DNA of 64,000 nt from Saccharum officinarum (taxonomy: Eukaryota; Streptophyta; Magnoliopsida; Poales; Poaceae). The stretch's first letter is position 1, and each line of letters starts with the position of its first letter. Of this stretch, positions 21,364 through 34,143 are shown piece after piece. Under the pieces are notes generated by a model. It saw only the letters and a program-made list of their open reading frames with translations. It made no database searches and was not told where the DNA came from. Both the position numbers and the translations under genes were made by a program. The stretch is taken from assembly GCA_020631735.1 (NCBI GenBank), contig CM036188.1:18084214-18148213 (forward strand), given 5' to 3'.

Positions 21364-23434
21364 TGCGAACACAAGGTTAACAAGTACCCTTGTGTGTTCG
21401 TTTTATGATGAGTGATTGTCAATGTGATCCACGAAGTAGGTTGAGTGGTGACTAACCCTACCTTGGCAAAAGCCTTGTGTGCGACATGTCTCTTGGCTTG
21501 TGTTGTGCAGGTGTGGAGCACAGAGACGGTAGCCGACGGCGAGGTGAAGGTCAAGGAGGACGTGCCGTGCCGATAGACCTGAGGGGTAAAGGACGGACGT
21601 GAGGCTTGGACCGAGGGACCCGGAGGCTGGGTGACTAGCCGCGCTGGCTGACACTTGGGACATAGACAAGCGCGAGGAGATATGGGAGTGACCGTGTTGA
21701 CCGTGGAGGTGACACGCGTCGGATGGCGGGGGACGCGTATAGAGTACGCTACTCGCGGAGCGGTTTGATGGTTTGGGCCTCAAAACCATCGGAGGCGGGT
21801 TTACGGGTTTGGGCCTCAAAACCCGGGCGGAGGTTCTGAGGAGGAACGGACGGCACGTGGCGGCATCGAGGAGTTCGCGTCCAGGCGAAGCTATCTCATG
21901 AAGGGCGTGGTGGCCGTTGGATGAAGAATACATCGAGTTGGACCGAAATACCCCTGTGGCTAGCTGGTCCACTCCAAAATATCTAGAGGCAAATGGGAAA
22001 TGTGTAATAGCCCTAATAAGAGAGGGGGCTGCCCCAAGCCTGTTGATCTCTCCCATTTTCATTTTATCCTTCTCTAGTTTCCCCTCCCCTTAGTTGCTTG
22101 TGAACTGAAATTTTCGTGGTGATTTTTGTTGAGATTTGGTGTGGGAATGGAGGTCCGAATCCTCCAGTTGTCCTCCGGAATTCAGTTTTTGTCTCAGTGA
22201 TTTTCGTAGTTATTTACGTTCTTGCGAGTTACTGCTGAGTTCTTGCGAGTTACTGTTCATCCGCCCCTTTCTCCCTCTCGTTTCTTGCTCGATTCAAGTT
22301 TTTCTTTGTAGATGATGCTTTATCGAGTGATGTACAAGCTCACCAAGTGATTCGAATCAATTCCACTCGTGCATCAAGATCCAAGCAGTTTTCGGATTTT
22401 GGGTGTCTTTTTCGTGTTCTTGGCTTTGATTTGATTTTTCCCTTGTTTGTGTGCAAATCAAGCAATGATTCTTTAGGGATAGCTCGTAACCTTCATGGAG
22501 ATTACCTGTGCCAAGTTTGGTCTCGTTTCCTTTTGATTTAATTCGTTTTTCATCGATTTTTTGGTCGTCCTTTTTCTCTGTTCTTGGCGTTCGTCCTGCT
22601 GTTCGTTCTGTTCGAGCGCTCAGGCTCCTGCTTTTCACGCGTGTGCAGACCCGCGCTGCAGGGATCTCGGCGTCTCTTTCTCACAGCTGTGGGAGTCGAC
22701 TCCAGGAAGCAGTGCGCCGTTCCCAGGCTGCTTGGTCCAACTCCTCAGCCTTCTTGCTTGTTTCCCTATCTGTTCATCGTTAGTAGCTTGGCTGCTCGTC
22801 TGTGTTGCAGGAGGCAAGCTGTGCGTGGGATTGGCTGAGCCTAGCAGCTTGGCTGCTCATCCAGCAGCAACGCTGCTTGGCCAAGGCTGAGCATGGCCGA
22901 GTCCCTTCAGAGCCTTGCAGCTTCGGTTGTTGCCGTGGGTACAGGTTGATGCCGTGGATGCAGGTTGGCAGTGAGCATTTTGGTCAAGTCTATGTCTGTC
23001 CAGTGTGTGCACTTGTGATTTTTCTTAGCAACAGTGAAGTACTACATCGTACTACTTCAAGCTTTCTTCAGCACATCATTGGAGCAGTGATTTTAGAGTG
23101 TTTTCACATTTGTGAGACTATTTCGATCACTCTCTCCGACTGCTGGATTTTGTAGGCACAGTGCAGTGCACGAGCAGACACGTGCCAGTTCCTAAAATTT
23201 TGTCTCGTAAGTGATTTGCGCATTTGAGCTTCGTTTCGCGTTCCGTCTTTTGCGTTGGCTTTGTGATGTCCCGCTGTGTTCATAGGGATCATTCACCCAC
23301 TCATTTGGGTTGTGGACATCACTTTGTTTGCTTTGCGTGTTTGGCAGTGAATTTGGGACAGCGGCCAAATTTTTCGTGAGAAATTTTACGGCTCCCATTC
23401 ACCCCCCCCTCTGGTCCCCGTTTTCGGTCCTTCA
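21364..23434 (+). repeat. Left LTR of the Sirevirus
   Basis: It starts TGCGAACACAAGG and ends GGTCCTTCA. It matches 30614-32696 with a few dozen substitutions and one gap of roughly a dozen bases (extra sequence near 31559 in the right LTR). Open frames on either strand here recur in both LTRs and are not genes. Confidence 0.95.
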
Positions 23435-23435
23435 A

Positions 23436-23450
23436 TTGGTATCGGAGCCG
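23436..23450 (+). other. Primer binding site of the Sirevirus
   Basis: TTGGTATCGGAGCCG lies one base after the left LTR and resembles the tRNA-Met-complementary site with a G for A change (ATCGG for ATCAG). Confidence 0.8.
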
Positions 23451-23497
23451 GTTAAGGATCATTCCACCTTAATCGGTCCGTGATCCACGAAGGCGAC

Positions 23498-26118
23498 ATG
23501 GAGCGTGGTTCCGGCAAACCACCGTTCTTCGATGGAACAAATTATCCCTATTGAAAGATCCGCATGTCCGCGCATCTCCAGGGGATTGATTGGCTTGTTT
23601 GGGAGGTTTGCGAGGATGCTACTTACGTTGTGCTTGAACCCCGTGCTTGTGTCACGCAAGATCAAAAAGATCTGCACAACGCTAATAGCAGAGCTCGCGT
23701 AGTTCTTTTCTCTAGTCTTTCGCTTCAGGAGTTTGAGAGAGTCTCCGATTGTACTACTGCTCAGGAGATCTGGGTGAGGCTTCAGAGCTATCACGAGGGG
23801 ACCGCACAGGTCAAAACCAGACTCTACGAGCCAGACTCTACGAGACGTACAAGAGGGAGTATGAGAACTTCACTCAGCTTGATGGCGAGTCCATCGATGC
23901 CATGTTTTCTCGCTTTCAGACCATCGTCAACAAGATGCGAGCAAACAAGGCACAATTACCTTATGATGATCATGAGAGGGCACTCAAGCTTCTATATGCC
24001 CTAGATCAGAAGGTATGGGATGTGAAGGTGACCGCCATCATTGAGTCTTCGGGGTATGAGACCCTCACTGTGGATGAGCTTTTCAGCAAGCTCAAGTCCA
24101 CCGAGATCGACTACCAGACCCAAGCCAAGCTCAAGAATCCCTCTGCACCGACTATGGCCTTGGTCTTAGGTAATGGCTCAAGTTCTTTGGCTAACCCTTC
24201 ATAGGTGTCTTTTGCCTTATCTTCTTTGGTGTCTATCACAGAGGAGCAGATGGAGAGTCTTGGGGACGACGAGCTGGCGTTGATCATCAGCCGGTTCTCG
24301 CGGTTTCACAACAACCGCTTGAATCGCCGACGTGGTGGTGGTCCGAAGGAAGGATGCTATGGCTGTGGAGATCTCGACCACTTCGTCGCCCACTGCCCCA
24401 AGAAGAACAAGCACTCCTTCAACAAGTACGACTCCAGCAAGCGCAAGGACAAGCGCGAGTACACCTCCAAGCACAAGTCGAAGGGAGGATTTGACAAGGA
24501 GGCGCTGAAGAAGAAGTACTTCAAGAAGGCCAAGGCTCAAGAGTGCGCCTTCCTCGCCTCCCTCAGCGACCTCGACAACGACACCGACGACGACCGGTCT
24601 TCTTCTCCCTCGAGCGATGATGAGTTCGAGAAGAGGCGTGAGGACAAGTTGACCGGGCTTTGCTTCGTCGCCAAGTCCATCCACGGAGGCTACTGCACCA
24701 TGGCTGTGGATGAAGGGGTGAAGTCCAACAAGGACATGCTTCCCGGTGACGATGACTCTACCGAGGTAAAACCCTCTATCGATGCTCTTATTGCCGAGCT
24801 TGATATCATGACCGATACTTTGATGAGTCAAGATAAGCTGCTGAAACGTGCTGCTCGTGAGAGGAAAGAGTTTAAGGATAAGCTAGAAGTTGTGGAGAAA
24901 GAGCTTGAGGAAGCTAAGAAGCTTGTTGTTCATGTGTCTAACGAGGTTAAGTGTGATGAATGTGTTGTTCATATGACTAACTTTTCTGAGTTGCAATCTA
25001 AGTATGCTGCCTTGTTAGATAAGAACGATGAGCTGAAAGCTATGTCTAGCTTGTTGGGTGCATGTAAGTCTTGTTCAGGCTTGCAATCTAAGCTGGCAGA
25101 GAAGAATGTCAAGATCCTTGCTCTCGAGAAGGTCAGTTCAGATAGCACGGTTGTTGAGTGTGCATGTTGTGAGAGCTTGGTGTTGGAGCTTGAGTCTTGC
25201 AGGCGGGACAAGATGAGATCCGAGGAAGACAACACATACCTTCGGTCCATCTTGAATTGGGTGTCTTGTAGTGAACCGCAGTTGAGCATGATGATGAGCC
25301 AGTTCAGACGGGGAACTGAGACATCGGGAGTAGGCTTTGCTCTAGGTGGGAAGGGTGAAAATGTCTATGGCAAAGTTGGTGAGTTTAGTGGTTTGAGCCC
25401 AAGTGAGAAACCTTTCACTACTCCCAAATTGATCAAGATCAATCCACCTAAGCCTACCAAACCCACTGTGAAAGATGGAGTGTTTGAAGAACCTCCAAGA
25501 GCTCCACCCCAGAAACAAGTTTGGGTTCCAAAACCGAACCATCTCAGAAACCCACTTGACACTCTACCGAACATCTCTGAGAATCCCCTTTCTAAAGCCA
25601 AAAAGCTACCAAGAGTGAACCATACCCACAAGAGAGTGAGCCAACAACCACCTAAGAGAGAGGTGAGGTATCACTATGACTATTGCCATAGGGATGGTCA
25701 CCTTATTGAGTTTTGCTTCAGGAGGAAGAGAGATGAGCGGCGGGAGTATGAGTTGAACAACCGGAACATGTACCGTCCTCCCCATGGCGTACATGTGCCT
25801 CCTGTTCAGAGGCGCAATGCTAGGCCAAGAGGTGCAATGCCTCAGGTTGCTAGACCACACGGTGGTCATGATGGTCATGCCCGGCGTGGTTCAGATCATG
25901 ATCAATATGACTTTGGACCTCGTGACAGTGGCTTTCAGTCCTACAGCTCTAGCGGACCACGTTTTCCCCCACGTGATGCCCGCTTTCCTCAAATGGGACA
26001 TGGAATGTTTGGTATTTTTCCTAACACTTTTCCAGGGCAAATGAGCCAACACTGGTATCCTTCACAGTTTACTAACCCCAGTGTTGCACCATTTGCTCAT
26101 CCTATGTCGTTCTATTGA
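23498..26118 (+). pseudogene. gag of the Sirevirus (stops and frameshift)
   Basis: Structural protein of the copia particle. It starts ATG at 23498 (MERGSGKPPFFDGTNYPY). A TGA follows where Trp is expected (about 23552), then the UBN2-type Gag core (ARVVLFSSLSLQEFERV, CTTAQEIWVRLQSYHEG). A 14-bp tandem duplication at about 23816-23843 (CCAGACTCTACGAG twice) shifts the frame; it continues as YKREYENFTQLDGESIDAMF. A TAG sits at 24202. The CCHC knuckle CYGCGDLDHFVAHC lies near 24357. The C-terminal extension is unusually long (to 26118), with coiled-coil-like Glu/Lys stretches and a His/Arg/Pro-rich tail, as in Sireviruses. The last bases overlap the start of pol in another frame. Confidence 0.9.
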
Positions 26119-29100
26119 TGCAGGACGAAGGTCTAGAGAACACATGGCTTATTGATTCCGGATGCTCGCGCCACATGACCGGAAGTTCCAAATGGTTCTC
26201 CAGCCTCGACCCCGTGCAATGTAAGGAGTACATCACATTCGGGGATAATAGCAAAGGTAAAGTGCTTTCTCGTGGGACCATTCGGGTCAATGAGAGTTTT
26301 GTCTTGAAGGATGTTGCTTTGGTTTCAAACTTGCATTTCAACTTGCTTTCTATTTCGCAACTCCTTCAAGATGGCTTTGAAGTGCGCTTTAAGACCGGCT
26401 TGTCTCGAGTTCTTGACTCTCAGGGAAATCTTGTTTGCCAGATTGTTCCTTTTGGCCGTGTCTTTCGAGCTGATTTTTCTCATTCCTTTGGCTCTTCTCA
26501 ATGTTTGGTGGCCGGATCCTCCTCTGAGGTTTGGAAGTGGCATAGGAGACTTGGTCACTTGAGTTTTGACTTACTAGCTAGGTTGAGCTTACTTGATCTA
26601 ATCTGAGGATTGCCCAAGTTGAAATTTGAGAAGGATTTGGTGTGTCACCCTTGTCGTCATGGGAAGATGGTTGCCGCTTCTCACTCACCTGTGAATCAAG
26701 TCATGACCAAGGAACCCGGCGAGCTACTTCACATGGACACAGTTGGTCTAGCTCGGGTTCGGTCAGAGGGTGGGAAGTGGTACGTTCTAGTGATCGTGGA
26801 CGATTTTTCTCGCTACTCTTGGGTGTTTTTCATGGAGGGTAAGGATGAGGCTTTTTCACATGCTCAAGATTTGATTCTTCGGTTGCAAAATGAGTTCCCT
26901 AAAAATGTCATGAGAGCGATTCGCAGTGACAATGGCACAGAATTCAAGAATACTCACTTTAAAACCTTTTGTGCTTCTTTGGGCCTTGAGCATCAGTTTT
27001 CCTCTCCCTATGTCCCTCAGCAAAATAGTGTTGTTGAGCGCAAGAATCGAACCCTTGTTGAGATGGCCAGGACGATGCTCGATGAGCATAGGACTCCTAG
27101 GAGATATTGGGCCGAAGCGATCAACACCGCGTGTCATGTTTCTAATCGCATCTTTCTTCGAGCCTTCATGAAGAAAACTTCTTATGAGTTGCGATTCGGT
27201 TGACTACCCAAGGTGAGCCACTTTCGAGTGTTTGGATGCAGGTGTTTCATTCTGAAACAAGGTAATTTAGATAAATTTGAGTCTCGATCCTCGGATGGTG
27301 TATTTCTTGGTTATGCTTTACATTCTCATGTATATCGAGTACTTAATCTTGAAACTAACCGAGTCGTAGAGACTTGTGAAGTCACTTTCGATGAGACCAT
27401 GCCTTGTTCTATTCCTGTCTTTGAAAGTGCAGGTGATCAGGAGATTGGTGAGAGCATCTTTGTTGAGGAGAATGAGGAAGATGCTGATTGGGGAGATGCA
27501 GAGCCGACCTCTTCGGCTGTTCCAGTCGAGTCTATGACAACTACTTCGGCTCACGGACCAGATCCATCTTCTTCCACTACATGGGGTCCGCACGAGCCGC
27601 CTCCTCAGCCTACGTCGGCTGCACCTGAGGAGGCCCCAACAGCTGTTGAGGGGGAGGTGACATCTTTGAGGGAAGCCCCTCGGCACATCCAGCGTCGCCA
27701 CCCGCCTCAAACCATGATCGGCGACATCAGTTAGCGTGTTACACGCTCAAGGTCATATGAAATCTCACATTTCGCTCATTCCGCTTTTGTCGCAAATTTT
27801 GAGCCACAAAATGTTGGACATGCACTTTTTGATCCCGATTGGGTCAATGCTATGCACGAGGAGTTACAAAACTTTAAGAGGAATGAAGTCTGGGTCTTAG
27901 TTCCACCTCCACCTGAGTGTCACCCTATAGGTACAAAATGGGTTTTCAAGAACAAGCAAAGTGAGGATGGAGTGGTGGTGAGGAATAAGGCTAGGCTAGT
28001 GGCTCAGGGGTTTTGTCAGAAAGAGGGAGTAGACTTTGAAGAAACCTTTGCTCCTGTGGCCCGTATCGAGGCTATAAGGATGCTCTTAGCTTATGCAATT
28101 TCAAAAGGGTTCAAGCTGTATCAAATGGATGTGAAGAGCGCCTTTTTAAACGGGTACATAGAGGAAGAGGTGTATGTGAGACAACCCCCTGGCTTTGAAA
28201 ATCCCAAGTATCCCAACCATGTTTACAAACTCCATAAAAGCCTTGTATGGATTGAAACAAGCCCCGAGAGCCTGGTATGAGCGTTTGAAAGCCTTCTTGC
28301 TTGCTAAGGGCTTTAAGATGGGTTCCGTAGATAAAACTTTGTTTCTCCTCAAGCAAGGCACTGACACACTTTTGGTTCAGATTTACGTGGATGATATCAT
28401 TTTTGGTGGTTCCTCTCACGCTCTTGTTGCAAAGTTTTCTGAGACTATGAGCAGGGAATTCGAGATGAGCATGATGGGCGAGTTGACATTCTTCCTCGGG
28501 TTGCAAATCAAGCAAACACGTGAAGGAACATTCGTGCACCAAGGCAAGTACACCAAGGATCTTCTGAGGAAGTTTGATATGGGCGAGGCCAAGCCTCTTT
28601 CGACGCCCATGTCGACCACGACGGCCCTGGACGAGGACAAGGAAGGAGAAGCTATGGACCAAAAGGAGTACCGAAGCATGATCGGATCGTTGCTGTACCT
28701 GATGGCAACGAGACCGGACATCCAGTTCGCGGTCTGCTTGTGTGCGCGCTTTCAGTCTTCACCGCGCACATCGCATCGTCAAGCCGTCAAGCGGATCATG
28801 AGGTACCTTCGGTTCACACCCGAATTTTGGTCTTTGGTTTTCGGCTTCCTCCTCTCTTTCTCTTTGCGGTTACTCTGATGCGGATTATGCTGGCTGTCGT
28901 ACTGAGAGGAAGTCCACTTCTGGGACTTGTCAGTTTCTTGGGTCTTCACTTGTGTCTTGGTCCTCTCGCAAGCAGTCTACTATAGCATAATCTACCACAG
29001 AAGCTGAGTATGTTGCTGCTGCTGCTTGCTGTTCCCAGTTGCTTTGGATGGTTGCTACTTTGCGAGACTATGGCTTAGAGTTTAGGCGAGTACCTTTGTT

Positions 29101-29329
29101 CTGTGATAGCACCAGTGCCATTTGTGTAGCCAAAAACCCCGTTCTTCACTCTAAAACCAAGCACATAGAGGTTCGTTTTCACTTCTTGCGAGACCACTAT
29201 GAGAAAGGGGACATTGACCTTATTCATGTTGACACCCACAACCAGCTTGCAGATATCTTCACTAAACCCCTTGACCAAACCCAGTTTGCTCGCTTGCGAG
29301 GAGAGCTTGGGGTTTGTTATCCTTTTTAG
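26115..29329 (+). pseudogene. pol of the Sirevirus (PR-INT-RT-RH, broken)
   Basis: Copia-type polyprotein: protease with WLIDSGCSRHMTG (26145), integrase zinc finger (WHRRLGHLS, CHPCRHGK), integrase core (HMDTVG, IRSDNGTEFKN, then Glu in VVERKNR), and reverse transcriptase ([33 protein letters not shown]). RNase H and the tail follow (KHIEVRFHFLRDHYEKGDI, ADIFTKPLDQTQFARLRGEL). Breaks: TGA at 26604 and 27201, TAG near 27732, TAA near 28987, and one-base insertions near 28236 (A run) and 28826 (T run). Unlike the chromovirus, the catalytic YVDD and DSG motifs are still intact. Family assignment is secure. Confidence 0.93.
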
Positions 29330-30613
29330 AAGAGGAAATTTTGTGGTTCTTGTACGTTAGTTTTTGGTTTTGTTTTTAGTTTAGCTTTTGATTTTGCTTT
29401 TGTATCATATTTTAATATCATATCATCATGTATCATATTGCATCTTGAGCTTCATCCTTATAGTAGCTAGATTGATACCTTGAGTTACACACTTGCTTGA
29501 GAAACTTGAATTTATGCTAAAACTTAAAAAAGGCAAGGTATGAAAAGATCGGGATGGGTCTTTGTTGTCCCATGTCAGAGTATCGAGACAGCTCCCTATT
29601 GCACTTAAGGGTGAACTTGAGCTCTGTAATGGATACCGAGATCATTGTCTTAAGCTTATGATTGCTTTTGGCATAGGCTTGACATGATCGAAAAGTCAGG
29701 TTTTGATGGCATCGATAACCTCCCGCACACATTTGTTTGACAAACATTGGTGATAAGCTGCATAACTCCGATAAAATTCAATTGATTGAAAATTTGATCA
29801 AATCACAAGTTTGTCTCATGACATGATGTGTGAACTTTGTTTGGGGTAGTTCACTTTGCATACATGTGTAGCACAAGGTTGATCTCCTGTCTGTATTTGC
29901 TATGTGCTCATTCGGTGGTAAACCCTCTTTTAAATTGCTCAAACTTGATCAAACTTGCTAAAATGCCATATTTCATCTCATTTGGTCATTTTGAGCATTT
30001 GCTAGCACTTGTATTTGTTGCTATATATAAATGACAGCATCTGCTAGAGCATCTTTTTAATCTACTTGCTATAATCTTGAAGCTTCTGCATTTGTGCATT
30101 TCTGCAGTCATAGCATGTTTTGAGGGGGAGTTGTAATCCTTGGGCTCTAGCTTGATAAGTGCATGCGTCAACAAGGGGGAGAGATATGTCACACTCACCA
30201 GGTTAACAAGGGGGATAAGTTGTCAACAAGGGGGAGAAGTCTCCATTTTGTGCATTCATTTAAGAGAGATTGCATTTGTTCAAGGGGAGTTGCATTTGAG
30301 TTGCTTTTGCTAGATGTGTTGAGCCTTTGCCTCTTCTGGAGGGTCTAGCAGTTTTTTGGCTTTTCGATTGTTGCTAGTGGTGTTGAGCCCGTTGCCTTAT
30401 CTTGAGGGCTAGCTTTGTTTTACTTGGTTGCGTCGAGCCGTTGCCCATGTCTTTGGGGACCAAGTTTTTGCTCATTTCAAATGACCTGGTTTTGACTTTT
30501 CTTTGGTTTTTTGGTTATTTGGTTGAGCTCCTTATTTTTCTATTCTTCTTCTTTTTCTTTTGCTCAAGTTGTTCGTGTATTGGTGTTGACAATGCACTCA
30601 TCAAGGGTGAGAT
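29330..30613 (+). other. Sirevirus 3' untranslated region with repeated polypurine tracts
   Basis: About 1.3 kb between pol and the right LTR without a long frame and without an envelope-like gene. Between 30120 and 30290 there are at least five purine runs of the type AGGGGGAG, AAGGGGGAT or AAGGGGAG. The chance of this is low, and repeated tracts in this place are characteristic of Sireviruses. The stretch just before the LTR (30590-30613) is CACTCATCAAGGGTGAGAT. Confidence 0.8.
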
Positions 30614-32696
30614 TGCGAACACAAGGTTGACAAGTACCCTTGTGTGTTCGTTTTGTGATGAGTGATTGTCAATGTGATCCACGAAGTAGGTTGAGTGGTG
30701 ACTAACCCTACCTTGGCAAAAGCCTTGTGTGCGACATGTCTCTTGGCTTGTGTTGTGCAGGTGTGGAGCACAGAGACGGTAGCCGACGGCGAGGTGAAGG
30801 TCAAGGAGGACGTGCCGTGCCGATGGACCTAAGGGGTAAAGGACGGACGTGAGGCTTGGACCGAGGGACCCGGAGGCCGGGTGACTAGCCACGCTGGCTG
30901 ACACTTGGGACATAGACAAGCGCGAGGAGATATGGGAGTGACCGTGTTGACCGTGGAGGTGACACGCGTCGGATGGCGGGGGACGCGTATAGAGTACGCT
31001 ACTCGCGGAGCGGTTTGATGGTTTGGGCCTCAAAACCATCGGAGGCGGGTTTACGGGTTTGGGCCTCAAAACCCGGGCGGAGGTTCTGAGGAGGAACGGA
31101 CGGCACGTGGCGGCATCGAGGAGTTTGCGTCGAGGCGAAGCTATCTCATGAAGGGCGTGGTGGCTGTCGGATGAAGAATACATCGAGTTGGACCGGAATA
31201 CCCCTGTGGCTAGCTGGTCCACTCCAAAATATCTAGGGGCAAATGGGGAATGTGTAATAGCCCTAATAAGAGAGGGGGCTGCCCCAAGCCTGTTGATCTC
31301 TCCCATTTTCATTTTATCCTTCTCTAGTTTCCCCTCTCCTTAGTTGCTTGTGAACTGAAATTTTCGTGGTGATTTTTGTTGAGATGTGGTGTGGGAATGG
31401 AGGCCCGAATCCTCCAGTTGTCCTCCGGAATTCAGTTCTTGTCTCAGTAATTTTCGTAGTTATTTACGTTCTTGCGAGTTACTGCTGAGTTCTTGCGAGT
31501 TACTGTTCATCCGCCCCTTTCTCCCTCTCGTTTCTTGCTCGATTCGAGTTTTTCTTTGGTGTTTGTTTGGTTTAGATGATGCTTTATCGAGTGATGTACA
31601 AGCTCACCAAGTGATTCGAATCAATTCCACTCGTGCATCAAGATCCAAGCAGTTTTTGGATTTTGGGTGTCTTTTTCGTGTTCTTGGCTTTGATTTGATT
31701 TTTTCCTTGTTTGAGTGCAAATCAAGCAATGATTCTTTAGGGATAGCTCGTAACCTTCATGGAGATCACCTGTGCCAAGTTTGGTCTCGTTTCCTTTTGA
31801 TTTAATTCGTTTTTCATCGATTTTTTGGTCGTCCTTTTTCTCTGTTCTTGGCGTTCGTCCTGCTGTTCGTTCTGTTCGAGCTCTCAGGCTCCTGCTTTTC
31901 ACGCGTGTGCAGACCCGCGCTGCAGGGATCTCGGCGTCTCTTTCTCACAGCTGTGGGAGTCGACTCCAGGAAGCAGTGCGCCGTTCCCGGGCTGCTTGGT
32001 CCAACTCCTCAGCCTTCTTGCTTGTTTCCCTATGTGTTCATCGTTAGTAGCTTGGCTGCTCATCTGTGTTGCAGGAGGCAAGCTGTGCGTGGGATTGGCT
32101 GAGCCTAGCAGCTTGGCTGCTCATCCAGCAGCAACGCTGCTTGGCCAAGGCTGAGCGTGGCCGAGTCCCTTCAGAGCCTTGCAGCTTGGGTTGTTGCCGT
32201 GGGTACAGGTTGATGCCGTGGATGCAGGTTGGCAGTGAGCATTTTGGTCAAGTCTCTGTCTGTCCAGTGTGTGCACTTGTGATTTTTCTTTGCAACAGTG
32301 AAGTACTACATCGTACTACTTCAAGCTTTCTTCAGCACATCATTGGAGCAGTGATTTTAGAGTGTTTTCACATTTGTGAGACTATTTCGATCACTCTCTC
32401 CGACTGCTGGATTTTGTAGGCACAGTGCAGTGCACGAGCAGACACGTGTCAGTTCCTGAAATTTTGTCTCGTAAGTGATTTGCGCATTTGAGCTTCGTTT
32501 CGCGTTCTGTCTTTTGCGTTGGCTTTGTGGTGTCCCGCTGTGTTCATAGGGATCATTCACCCACTCATTTGGGTTGTGGACATCACTTTGTTTGCTTTGC
32601 GTGTTTGGCAGTGAATTTGGGACAGCGGCCGAATATTTCGTGAGAAATTTTACGGCTCCCATTCACCCCCCTCTGGTCGCCGTTTTCGGTCCTTCA
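30614..32696 (+). repeat. Right LTR of the Sirevirus
   Basis: Partner of 21364-23434, from TGCGAACACAAGG to GGTCCTTCA, followed by the TCACT target duplication at 32697. About 12 bp longer than the left LTR. Confidence 0.95.
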
Positions 32697-33803
32697 TCAC
32701 TGAATGTCCTTTACCATTTCTCCGCATTTTCCTTGCCAGATTTTGTCTCGGTGCCCGTTCTTCTAGGGTCCTGTGGGTCTCAGTCATAGCCCTATTGGCC
32801 GAGGTCGATCCCATGTGGTGCTTGAGCATTGGCGCGGTCCAGCTGGAGACCCCGAGAGGAATCAGGCAAGGCGAGGGGGGAACACTGGCGGGGGCAGGAG
32901 GAAAAGGCCCGTGGTTGACACATGTACAAACAAAATAATTAAACGCCTATGGTTGTACTTTGTTTATCTTGACTAATGCGTAAATAATTGGGCCCATATA
33001 TATAGATGCACTGAAGGCGGGCCTAGTGCATGCTATTGGATCATGAAATAGGGACACATGGTATCCATCCACCGCATGTACGCACTAGATCCTGGTACTT
33101 CCCGTTGGGGAAGCCATCTGTACTACCCTCCTCACGTACCTGGGGGGGGGGGGGGGGACTAAGAGGCAAAGTCAGTGCCATAGTGTGGCATGGACCCACA
33201 GTGCACCGCTTAATAAGTTTAGAGGCCTAGAAATACATTTTCAAAATAAGTACGTGGATCTAAGTAACACATCCTTACAAGTTCAAGACCCGCTGGTGCA
33301 TTTAACTCTTTCTGCAAAGAAGAGTATTTAGTTGTCCACAGCTATATATGATGCAGGCCGGACAGAGTCTGATTGATAGACTAAATCTAAGATGGTATGG
33401 GCAGGTGCAATGTGCTCAGAAGGTTATTGGTTTACTACTATTGGAGGGCCTTTTGCAATGCAGGCTGTTGTGCGGTTGCATCAGCTTGGCGGGCCTCAGG
33501 AGCTACAGATGTTTCAGTCGCATTGCACGAGGGCACATGTCGGGCCAGGCCAGTATTGTACATGCAGCCAACCAATCGCGGTTCCCTCAGGATTTGTATG
33601 CACCAGCAAGTGCATGGAGCCGACCATTAGGGCAACCGAACACGCTCAGCCTCCAAGAGGACGATAGCATCTTTTTCTAAAAAGGAAAGTTCCCAGTGAA
33701 CTGGCACGTCATATAAGGCACTGACGCGAGACAGCGGACAGTTCAAGACACCTATACGAGCATACCAACTAAATTCGACCGAGGTCATAGTGGACAAGCC
33801 TTA
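32697..33803. other. Right flank of the Sirevirus insertion, no gene recognised
   Basis: The first part continues the sequence interrupted at 21363 and so is probably CACTA-borne or host DNA. A run of 14 Gs lies at about 33142-33155. Short overlapping frames around 33348-33680 show no domain and are not conserved elsewhere in the window. Confidence 0.4.
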
Positions 33804-34143
33804 GGTCCTATTTGGATCCAAAAAAATTATGGAACCTGGCTTTTAGAAGCCAAGGTAGGGATCCGAACATATCTTTGTGTCTACCTTTTATAATCTAGTG
33901 TAGTCCAAGTTCCATAATCTAGCTAGTATTGTGACCACTCTGACCTTTTGTTTTTTAACCTACCTGTAGTGCGATAGTTAATGAGTGAGACTATTTTGAA
34001 CATTTTACTTTCAAGGGCACCCCTTCTGGTTTTTCCAATCTATAGATCCAAACTTCCACAAACCTAGATTTTGTAATCCAGCTTTTTAATAGTCTAACTT
34101 TTACATCCCAGCTTCCAAAATCCAGAAGAATCCAAACGCAGCC
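33804..34143. mobile_element. MITE with imperfect terminal inverted repeats
   Basis: 340 bp from GGTCCTATTTGGATCC to AATCCAAACGCAGCC. The ends are imperfect inverted repeats of the common grass TTTGGAT type. Flanking triplets are TTA and ATA, so a Tourist-like TTA target duplication is possible but not clean. Non-coding. Confidence 0.6.

Larger units (their letters stand above)
21364..32696 (+). mobile_element. Complete Ty1/copia Sirevirus insertion (11.3 kb)
   Basis: Two LTRs of about 2.08 kb flank gag and pol in copia order (protease, integrase, RT, RNase H). A long 3' untranslated region holds repeated polypurine tracts, a Sirevirus hallmark. The five bases before (21359-21363) and after (32697-32701) are both TCACT, a perfect target duplication, so the ends are exact. 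Coding sequence is broken by stops and small insertions, so the copy would need help to move. It lies inside the CACTA-derived DNA that starts at 20390. Confidence 0.95.

Noticed and set aside
21403..22062. Minus-strand frame of 219 codons
   Set aside because: It recurs almost unchanged at 30515-31312 because both lie in the Sirevirus LTRs; no domain.
29330..30613. Possible envelope-like gene of the Sirevirus
   Set aside because: No frame of useful length or membrane segment; the region is untranslated with polypurine tracts.
33142..33155. G run as a possible G-quadruplex regulator
   Set aside because: A single homopolymer in a repeat-rich spacer with no gene nearby; may even be a sequencing or assembly artefact.
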